This document shows positions 56,301 to 64,000 of a stretch of 64,000 bases of DNA, in pieces. Each line of letters opens with the position of its first letter. Within the stretch, counting starts at the first letter, position 1. The stretch is taken from positions 2,604,001-2,668,000 of the forward strand of contig OX638131.1 of NCBI GenBank assembly GCA_951804985.1. The letters run 5' to 3'. The notes beneath the pieces were generated by a model. It made no database searches and was not told the DNA's origin. It was given only the letters and a program-made list of their open reading frames with translations. Source of the stretch: Dryomyza anilis (lineage: Eukaryota; Arthropoda; Insecta; Diptera; Dryomyzidae). The translations under genes and the position numbers were made by a program.

Positions 56301-58684
56301 TACAAAATGAAACCAATTACCGTCTACAATATTCGAAACTACTGAAAAACTGAAGCCAGCTGCAAAAAGAACCGTGCAAATTTACCGAACGTGATCTGGA
56401 CTTTCGCTTTTTTGTCTTTTCGTGCTCCACCTCCGAAAGGTCATTTTCAATGTCCTTCAATAAGAAATATGATTTATACAATTTAAAAGAAGTAATAATT
56501 TGTAAAGTACCGATTTGGAGCTGGAACGCGTTCGTTTTCTGTGCTTTTTGTTCTTCTTCACTTTGCGTGACCGCGAATGGTGATGACTGCAGGCATCCTC
56601 GCTCTCCTTTATGAAGTCCTCCCAGATCTTCTTGACGCCGTACTCCTTGTCGTAGATAGCAAATGCCTCCAGGTGTTCAACCAGTTTGCGCGCCGTGTCA
56701 TAAGAGTCGCTGCTGCTCACATTCGACTCCAACCACTCGGACTTGATTTCATTCTCCAGTTTGCGCACACGGCGCGTCTCCTCCTTCAGGCGCTCCTTCT
56801 CAATAGCCTCGGCCTGTAAGCGAGATAAATGGGCATTAAAACCATATAATAAATACGAGCAAATTGAGTACCTTCTCCAGCAGCGCATTGTACGTGAGTT
56901 TAACGTTGCCCGCGTCCAGATTCGCCGAACGCCGGTCCTCGCAAACAACTGTCGCAAAATTCTCGAACGTTGTGTTGGCCACCACCGTGAACTCCTTCTC
57001 TTTGAGAATTTCGCGTATTATTTTCTTTTCGTCGTGGAAGCGCGCCTTCAAGTCCTCCACGTAGAACTTGAACAAATCCAGTGGCGTCGAACCGGGCTGA
57101 CCGAGCATTGCAGAGAAACGCAAATCAGCGGATATAATCGGATAGAGTTCCACCCACAGCGACATGGAGGTGAGCTTACCTTCCTCGTGCAGCGTATCGA
57201 GCAGTGTGAGGAATGCGTCGCGATTTTTGCGCTGCTGTCGCTTCAAACGCTTCTTCTCGCGTTCGCGCTCCTCGTCCTCTTCTTTCTCAAGCGTGCGTAT
57301 GTGCTCCTCGAAGACGATGAGCGCATCCTCCTTGTCCATGCCCAACAAGTTAACGTCGTTCTTAAATGAGACATTTTCCAATAACATCACCTGCGCCTCC
57401 GACCAGGTCGTGGCATACGTAATGGAAGTCATTGATTCGAGCAACTCACCGAGCACCTTCATGTTTCGCTTCTTTAGCACGCGCGCCTCTTCTTTTTCGC
57501 GCTTGGCCAAATTGAAAATGCAATCGTCATAAATGTCGCGACGATCCTGCTCGGGCACAACCGTCCAAATCTTGTTGCCCGCAAATACCTCCTCGCATTT
57601 GTAGAACTTGAGTTGCGAGTTCATTTTGTCCGACGACATGAGAAAGCGCTCCAGATCCTCTTTGGCCTTTTTGGCGCGCAGGCGCGACACCTCACGCTCG
57701 TCTTTGAGCTTTTGCGTTTTGTACGCATTGAAGGTTTGCTTCTTTTCGTTGAGGTTCTTGAAGGAGTTGTAGCGAGGATCCTTCGAGATGATTTTCACGC
57801 ACTGATCCCAGTTGGCGTTCGAAGGCACGTTCTTCTCGCGCAGTAGATCCTTGAACGCCTCAATGGCCTCCTTCTTGTCCTTAAAGACGAGCCGCGTCTC
57901 TTCCGGCGCCTCTTTTTTGTCTGTAAAAGCAACGAAATGAATTTCAAATCTTTGCCGCTGCAAGGCATGCGCGTCAAACTTACTCTCTTTCGAATCCTTG
58001 GTGCTCTGCGGTATCTCAATAGAGGCCAGTGTGGCGGCCATCGCCTGGTCCAAGGCAGATGACGAGTTTTCGTTGCTGCCTGGTGTAGCAGGCGAATGAA
58101 TGTCGGGCGTTGGTATTTTTGCGAGCACTGGCAGTGTGGCCGGCAGTATGCTGGCCAACGCTGCGGGTGGCATAATACCAGCCAACGAGGATGACGTCAT
58201 GGCTGCCACTGCTTTAGCTGCCGCCGCCGCTCTAAACAACAAATGACCATTAAATTTTAAATTGTCTACGTTTTATATTTTGTAAGACTTACTCTTCAGC
58301 TTTTACTTTTGATTGCATTTCCAGAAACTCTGCTGGCGGCTCCCATCGAGACTCCTTCGTGGTGACATTGTGAAAATAGACTTTGCCATTGTCCGACCGG
58401 TACTCCTTCCACGGACACTGATTGATGATGCGCTCCGCGGGTGTCATCAACTCCTCCGGTTTCTCCCAGGAGCTCTGCTTCGTGGTGTTGTTATAATAGT
58501 ATGGACGTCCGTCCGGCGCCTTGTGTGCCGTCCACTCGGTGTTGGACACTGCGCCGAAGGCAGCCGCTATTTCCGGCGGCGGTGGTCCTCCGCCAAAACC
58601 AGGCGGCGGCATATTGAACTGTGGCACAATTGGCGGAAAGCCTAGTGCTGCCATCGGTGGCACTGCTGCGGGCGGAACATTCAT
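53303..58684 (-). CDS. Prp40: Pre-mRNA-processing factor 40 homologue (PRP40), WW and FF domains
   Basis: Seven exons on the minus strand: 58684-58293, 58231-57984, 57920-56872, 56813-56511, 56454-56386, 56292-56206 and 53605-53303; phases agree throughout, 816 residues. The Pro/Gly-rich start ([18 protein letters not shown]) leads to two WW domains: W51-P76 ([16 protein letters not shown]) and W92-P117 ([15 protein letters not shown]). After an Ala/Pro linker come FF domains in tandem, e.g. [95 protein letters not shown] and [17 protein letters not shown] basic [14 protein letters not shown] tail ends in [23 protein letters not shown], matching the family C-terminus. PRP40 is a U1 snRNP factor that bridges the 5' splice site and branch-site proteins. 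The 63 nt intron at 57983-57921 is a multiple of three with no stop and might be retained. The last intron is 2.6 kb and repeat-filled. Confidence 0.94.
54345..54960 (-). mobile_element. Non-LTR retrotransposon remnant (RNase H domain)
   Basis: Minus-strand translation, with frame breaks, gives [20 protein letters not shown] and then, in another frame, [20 protein letters not shown] followed by [18 protein letters not shown]. These match the D-S-Q-A-A-I-x-A-L and W-V-x-G-H-x-x-x-x-x-N-E-x-A-D-x-L-A-R-x-G-A signatures of retrotransposon RNase H, as in the I/LOA/Loner-like non-LTR clades. Key positions are decayed (GHSGI is replaced by VYKEI) and stops interrupt it. No reverse transcriptase is seen, so this is a 3'-end fragment. 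Located in the last intron of PRP40. Confidence 0.7.
54984..55697. mobile_element. Foldback-family copy in the last PRP40 intron
   Basis: Starts CATATCGTCATTGACATGCC and follows the 37073-37790 element: GGCGAATGTGCATTTGTGCA, GTTGGGAAATCAAATT, GGACAACATTCTGAAC, GCCATAACTTTTCATGGGTA, ACTATTTTATCTTGTACCAA and ATGGCAAAAAAACGAAAATA. The right arm ends at ACGCAAATGTCA near 55697, short of the terminal CATTCGCCCC..GGCATGAC.GTGACGATAT. It is interrupted by another small element at 55069-55175. Confidence 0.7.
55069..55175. mobile_element. Small MITE nested in a foldback copy
   Basis: GGCCGTTTTCACCATCTTCG at the left and (reverse-complemented right end) GGCCGTTTTCATAATATC are the inverted ends; TTAAGCACTAATT and the inverted TTAAGTGTTTC-like words extend the symmetry. 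At this point the foldback copies at 37073 and 54984 differ exactly by this insert: TTTGAAGAGCTTTAAAAATT in the former, TTTGAG [insert] ATGAATTGCTTTAAAAATT in the latter. Confidence 0.65.
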
Positions 58685-59274
58685 TTTGTTGTATATCTCT
58701 GTTAGTCCGTCCGTCCGTCACAAGCACAGAGTACCTTCAAGTGTACATAACCTCAATGCAGGCGGAGAAGTTTTTTTTTCGTTGCTTCGCTTTAGGTCGC
58801 TTGTCCACGCCAATTCCCAACACTTTGTTTGATATATTATAGAAACTTTAAACTTTATACGCTTTATAAATGTCCGTTTATTTGCGCTATAAACACATTT
58901 CCAATTTATTAAATGCAAAAAGCACAAAACTTTCACAGCCCGATGCGGTTTTTTTGATTTGGCTGCATAAATAGTTGACGTTTATTCTTTGAACGCAGTG
59001 TTGCCAACCCTATAGCATTAAATTATTGTATTATCTGTCAAAAATTATTGTATTTGGGAAAAAATTATTGTATCTTTTAGAAAAAAAATTCTAAACAGAC
59101 AATATTTAAAAAAAATTAAAAATAAAAAACGTTCACATCTTCGGGGTACTCAATTTGCCTACGATTACAAATATGTAATTATTTTGAAGACCAATAAAAT
59201 TCCAGCCGGCCAAACTATCATAAATGATATCGTAATTGATAGCAAATATTCGTAAATAATGCCCGATTTACATT
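58685..59274. promoter_or_regulatory. Upstream region of PRP40
   Basis: The PRP40 promoter and 5' UTR must lie here: the ATG is at 58684 and a GC-richer, CGTCCGTCC-containing leader runs to about 58745. From about 58960 the sequence is AT-rich. No TATA match is convincing. Confidence 0.45.
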
Positions 59275-59396
59275 GTATCTTCTGTGAGTCTCACTGCATC
59301 TCCTAGGGTTGCATTTTTTAAAAAAAGTGCTATTTTTATCTGAACTTTTAAAAAAAATACAACCCTAAGAGATACAGTGAGACTCACAGAAGATAC
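59275..59396. mobile_element. Hairpin MITE, GTATCTTCTGTGAGTCTCAC arms
   Basis: Left arm TATCTTCTGTGAGTCTCACT and right arm AGTGAGACTCACAGAAGATA are perfect reverse complements. The symmetry continues through GCATCTCCTAGGGTTGCATTTT versus AAAATACAACCCTAAGAGATAC. About 122 bp with a short centre. Confidence 0.8.
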
Positions 59397-62300
59397 CCAG
59401 CAAGAACACTGCTTGTCATGTTAGCAGTAAAACTGAAAGTTTCAGTAAAAGTTTCTATAACATTTTTAAGAGCGTCGGGATAAAATTTACCGAAACTTTT
59501 GTGTGCGTGTGAATTTTTTCTCTATCTCACTCATCTACAATGAGATACAATTGAATATATGTCTGTCACTGTTCTTTTGGTAATAAGTGACGATTAAATT
59601 ACAGGTAAATTTACGAAATAATTTACGTAAAATAAACTGATTTTATTTTGAGGTTAGGGACGGTTAAATAATTAGTAAACTAACCAAATTAAACCAAATA
59701 AAACCAAAAAATCCAAAATTCTTTAGTTTTAATTTATATTGAGTTGAATGTAATGCTTGCTTTGCAGATTTTTGTTTGCCGACTTTTGTTTGCCGTTGTT
59801 TTGCTTCCTTCCATGCATTTGTTTAATGCTGACGACCCTTCCATTTTGATGATATCTATAATATAAATAGATAAATAAAAATCTATTAAAATACTCTTTT
59901 TAATATACTTTCTTTTTATCATTTGTTTATAATTTAAGTAAAATCTATTTTCTACTCCTGCTGAAGCGGCTGCTATGGCAAACGTAATGAATAACCTACA
60001 AATAAAAAATGGTGGCAAACCAACGCGCAAAAAATATAAGTTTTCATTACTAGTAAAATTACGGGTCATATAGCTATCATTGATCCTGCAGGGATGTATT
60101 TCAAATTATTTATGTATGAGTGAGAAAATATAATATTCTCTTTGTGTTGGAGTTTCGGTAAGGCATAATGAATAAAATAATCGTATACGAGAATCGTAAA
60201 TTATTCGACAACGCATACAGTTTCGTTCTTAATTTGTCCATCGTAACGAGGTATCATAAACGAACTAAAAACACTCATATATGATAAATTTTCGATCGTT
60301 TATGATCGTAAAATACGATTATATACTCGTTATAAACAATCTTTTTTGTTCGTAAACGAACTCGTTTTTAATATTTTTTAAGATTCAATTTTAATCGTAA
60401 ATGATAATCATTTTTAACTCCATTACGAGCTTTTTCCAACTTTTTAACGATATAAAAAAAATAAGTAAATGTATTTAATTTTTATATAAAGTTCTGAAAT
60501 GCATTTACTTACTTTTTAATTACAGCAAATGATTTAAAAATTTCACCAAAACAATTCATTTAATCTTGCGTTTGTTTTTAAACGTTTGAATAGAAAAACA
60601 ATAATAATTTTGACAATTTTTTGTTACGATATAAACACTCAAAAAATATCGTTATTTACCAGCAAAATATGATTGATTTTTTCATTGACATTTATCATCG
60701 TATTTTACGAGCAAAATGATCGAAATTTATGATTATTTTGAATCGCCAAACGATCGTAATTTACGATAATCATAAAAATGTGTGTATGTGCCGACTGGGC
60801 TGTGATTTACCAGTGTTTCTTTTACTCAATTCTACTCTATTTTACTCAATTCTACTCCACAAAATTCCCCAAAATTTACTCCTTTTTCATTGGCGAAAAA
60901 TTTTAACACTGATGAGAAGTAAAGAGTTACTTGACAGTCAAAAAACAACGAGTACACGCTGATAAATAACATTCAATGTTGTACTTTTTGTGAAATAAAG
61001 GGTAAAATTGGAGCCATAAAATTGAGTAAATGATGTAAACCCATTTTCTAACCTAAATGCTAACCTTTTTAAATTTAAATTCACCACCAAATCAAATACT
61101 AAAAATATGCAAAAATAAAAACTGTGTGAGAATAAAAATTCTTTTCTGATATAAAAATCTAGATTTGACACGGAATTAAAAAATCTTATCAAATATCTTT
61201 TTTCTATCGGCAATTAAAAACCTAATTTTTCTTATAAAGTTGGCATCTAGTATTCAAATTCGCCATATTTGATTAAAAGCTTATAAGGAAAAATAGCTGG
61301 ATTTTTTTAAGAAATTTTAGTTTTAAAGAATATAAAACTGTATGTATATTTATATCATAGCTTTAAAAATTAGAGCGGAATTGGGTACTTGGACGGAGTT
61401 TTGGTATTTTAACTTATGTGACGTTTACAAATTACTGACATTTTTGCTGTAAATTTTTTGTATTTATTTCATATTGGAATTGTTATAGTAATTATATTTC
61501 TGGGAACTAGTGGAAGCAACACTCTCATAAACATTATGTTTTGAACTGAGTCGATTTAACGATGTCCTTTTGTACACATGTTCATATACACAGGTAACTT
61601 AAGCTCGAATCACACGACTGAGAATTGTATCAAAAAAATGTATCATTTTCAGTTTGCATTAACACAAAATTTTATGTATGTTGTTGATGCTCGAGTCGTA
61701 AACAAAAATTGACGCAATTTGGTAGATACTTTTTCAATTTTTGTATTGAAACTGACACAAAAATACGAATTTTAAATTGATAAAAAATTGCATCAACAGT
61801 TAATTTCACCTCATTTATTGATATTCGACAAAATTTAGTTGATTGTAAATGCTTTGATCAATCGTGTGATTCTAGCTTTATTCTTTAGTTTAAAAGGTTA
61901 TCAGGTGATGTATTGCAAAGAAAAGTATATTGGAAAAATTAATTCTTGTGTGGATTTCAACTGGTAGCTTTTAAAAACAGTCTGTTCCTGCATGTTGTAA
62001 TTTTTTAAAATTATTATGAAGCACCCTGTGTTTATGGTATATTTTGTTTCTAATTAGTTTTTGTTGTATTTATTGCAGAACGGAAAAACAATTTATCTTG
62101 ATTTGCAAATTTTTTAAATTAGTCTAATCACAGTTTAAACAAAACGGGTAATGATGATATTTCCCAGATACCTAACAGCTGATACTGTTGGTCATCACAA
62201 CCCAAATCTTTGCATTGTGTAAATATAATTGTCGCAGCATCGAATGGACTCTGTATACAAAAAAAAAAAAATATTAATTGATTTGATTATTTGTCTGATG

Positions 62301-62896
62301 CTGATTTCTGTGCAGTGCACTGCAGCCAAATCTAGACAAAGATTATGTGATGCTATTGTTGCTGGGGCTGAGCGTTCTTATCAATCTTAAGACTGCAAAA
62401 AGGGTCAAGTTGCAACATAATAATTTGAGTTAAAGCAAATGCTATCAGCGAAGTCGGAATGCTTTAATTATGCATTCCACACTAGTTATACTTTTGCGTT
62501 GTCATAGCAGCAGCCACAAACACTTGCAGCAATGACAAAACCCTATAATGAGGCTCATTGTACCTAGTAAGTGTTGAAGTCATTAAGTTCTACTGGTTAA
62601 TTGAACTTGTATGTTTTCATAATAGCAATCTATTAGATATTTTGAATTTGTCATTTAGAACATTTATATTTTTCTTCACTTAAATAAAATCGTTTACTAT
62701 AAAAGTTAATGTTACTAGAGAATACTCTGTCTGTACTGACTACACAAAAATCCCCCCGTGTACATTGAACTGATTAAAGCGGTGACTCAGGAACAAGGTA
62801 TGCATTTCAAGTAACTTCTTATTGATATCATATAGAACGGATTTTAAAATGCATTGGTATCTTGTAAACATTTTTTCACATTACTCTAGTACTCTG
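59397..62896. other. Gene-free stretch between PRP40 and the glycosyltransferase, with an ATCGTAA-rich repeat
   Basis: From about 60175 to 60790 there is a block of palindromic ATCGTAAATTACGAT-type words (ATAATCGTATACGAGAATCG at the left, TTACGATAATCATAAAAATG at the right). It is related to fragments at 25233-25320 and 26715-26830, including GCTTTTTCCAACTTTTTAACGATA..AAGTAAATG shared with 25350-25400. Short open frames elsewhere (59734-60069, 60938-61213) have no recognisable content. 61600-61880 has repeated phrases around CACAC.ACTGAG and ATCAATCGTGTGATTCTAGC, possibly a degenerate inverted pair. Confidence 0.45.
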
Positions 62897-63612
62897 ATGA
62901 ACAGAAATGAAGAATTAAGTACTGCGCAAAACGGAGATAAACAATTTTCCGAACAAATCAGTGAGTATGTAGTAAGAAAACTAGTTTTTGTAATCATTTT
63001 GTTCTGATTTGCAGCAATGAAACGGTGGACAAAACGCCTTTGGCTGATGTCCATGACGAAATTTATGCGACGTAACATTTTCCTACGAATACTGTTCATA
63101 TTGTTGGTCGTCGTATCATTGCTGTTCATGGTATATTATCCGCGTTTGAATGACTTGCGTTATTGCTTCATAGAACAAAGTCCGTTGGAGCACACAAGTG
63201 GCGATCTGCAACGCTTAGAGGATGTCTTGCTTGCCGACCGCAAACCGATGAAGGGCAGAAACATTTTTTTTCACGAGACCAGCTGTCATCTGCCAGTCGA
63301 AAAGTTAGGTACAGACAGCGTTGTGCCTTCGACGACAACAGCAGCAAAAACGCAGCATAACGCACGTCTATTGAGTCTCAATGCGCGCCAAGCATGTGCC
63401 ATTGAATCGGCGGCGCTGCATAATCCCAACTTTGATGTATTTGTGCTGTTTGCCAGCGCGGTATACAGGGATAATTCAACCGCAAAACAGCCGCTCCTGG
63501 CAGCGCTATTCAGCTATCCGAATGTGCACATGCGCAACTTGAATTTGTGGACATATGCGGCGAATACACCCATCTATGAGTTGATAAAAAGTGGCGCACT
63601 ATTTAAATCGAA
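62897..63612 (+). CDS. Alpha-1,4-N-acetylgalactosaminyl/galactosyltransferase (A4GALT family), 5' part
   Basis: Two coding exons: 62897-62960 (MNRNEELSTAQNGDKQFSEQI) and 63015-63612, joined in frame a|ca, then donor GTAAGA at 63613; 220 residues plus two bases before the right edge. A second Met (MKRWTKRLWLMSM, at 63017) right after the splice could be the start instead. A signal anchor at about residues 42-63 (NIFLRILFILLVVVSLLFMV) indicates a type II Golgi protein. The lumenal part shows FFHETSC, LNARQACAIESAALHNPNFDVFVLFAS and YPNVHMRNLNLWTYAANTPI, the N-terminal half of the A4GALT/alpha4GT family. The DXD motif and the C-terminal domain lie beyond the window. In flies these enzymes extend arthro-series glycosphingolipids. 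Truncation is by the window edge, not a mutation. Confidence 0.88.
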
Positions 63613-64000
63613 GTAAGATTTTTGTTGTTTTTTTTTTAGATATATTTAGAACATAAGCAATTCTTAATAATGGCAGTTTTTAATAATGCCACAACAAAAT
63701 TTATATTTTTACCAAAGTAAATAAAAAAGGCAATCAAATTTCTAGTACTCTGAATGACCCCTTTAAGTTGTTTTAAATTTTAATTTAAATATATTATATT
63801 TTGCGTTCAACACCTGAAAGTAGACCTTGTTTTCTTTTATGATGATTCCCAAAATATTTCGTATAACCGTTCATGAACAAGACCGTTTGCCAAATATTTA
63901 CTTTAGTTAATTTTGAAAATAATTTTTAAATAAACTATGGCTTATTTTTAGGGGCGAATCATAAACATTTTCAGCGTGATTTGGTTTGGAAAACAATTTT
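63613..64000. other. Intron of the glycosyltransferase gene, to the right edge
   Basis: AT-rich sequence after the donor at 63613. An acceptor-like TTTTTAG occurs near 63951, but what follows does not encode the expected continuation (HLSD-type motif), so the next exon is probably outside the window. Confidence 0.5.

Noticed and set aside
56743..57369. 208-codon plus-strand open frame
   Set aside because: Antisense shadow of the FF-domain exon of PRP40.
1..64000. CRISPR arrays, operons, riboswitches, prophage or other prokaryotic systems
   Set aside because: Gene structure with spliceosomal introns and eukaryotic families throughout; no regular spacer-repeat arrays.

Overview
The window is nuclear DNA of an insect, most likely a higher fly (Diptera: Brachycera). 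Genes have short introns of about 50-70 nt with GT..AG ends. The rest is very AT-rich and full of small DNA transposons. Gene content (SF3B2, PRP40, METTL18, ZDHHC23-like, alpha-1,4-glycosyltransferase, a Sfi1/CCDC191-like coiled-coil protein, a RWD-RING protein) is ordinary metazoan housekeeping. The loose intergenic space and abundant repeats suggest a non-Drosophila fly such as a tephritid; this is inference, not proof. There is no sign of bacterial, viral or organellar sequence.

Layout. 1-28.3 kb: no protein gene I can support. It holds TIR elements (2930-3609, 6087-6306, 16083-16344), tRNA-derived SINEs, a decayed mariner with a SINE inside it (14.6-15.3 kb), several dispersed repeats, and GC-richer pyrimidine- or CAA-rich blocks (about 0.55-0.7, 6.6-7.15, 9.4-10.6, 12.1-12.33 kb) that resemble fly 5' UTR or promoter DNA. 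28.4-45.4 kb: a compact gene cluster with five genes: RWD-RING (+), CCDC191-like (+, 5 exons), ZDHHC23-like (-, 3 exons, the first hidden behind a 3.3 kb intron), METTL18 (-, 4 exons), and SF3B2 (+, 6 exons, divergent from METTL18). 45.4-53.3 kb: an 8 kb gene-free transposon graveyard. 53.3-58.7 kb: PRP40 (-, 7 exons), whose last intron (2.6 kb) holds a non-LTR RNase H remnant and a nested foldback/MITE pair. 58.7-62.9 kb: gene-free with repeats. 62.9-64 kb: the first coding exons of an alpha-1,4-glycosyltransferase running off the right edge.

Functional themes. SF3B2 (U2 snRNP branch-site recognition) and PRP40 (U1 snRNP, 5' splice site) are both early spliceosome components, but they lie 8 kb apart on opposite strands and nothing suggests co-regulation. 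The most interesting protein-level observation is that the DHHC-type palmitoyltransferase carries DHHS: the catalytic cysteine is replaced by serine while the rest of the cysteine-rich domain is intact. The other main interest is the layered transposon archaeology: SINE in mariner, MITE in foldback in gene intron, and TIR element inside a larger TIR-bounded block. Several families, with ACGG-rich, GATCAGG-rich or GTGAGT-rich subterminal repeats, have no name I recognise.
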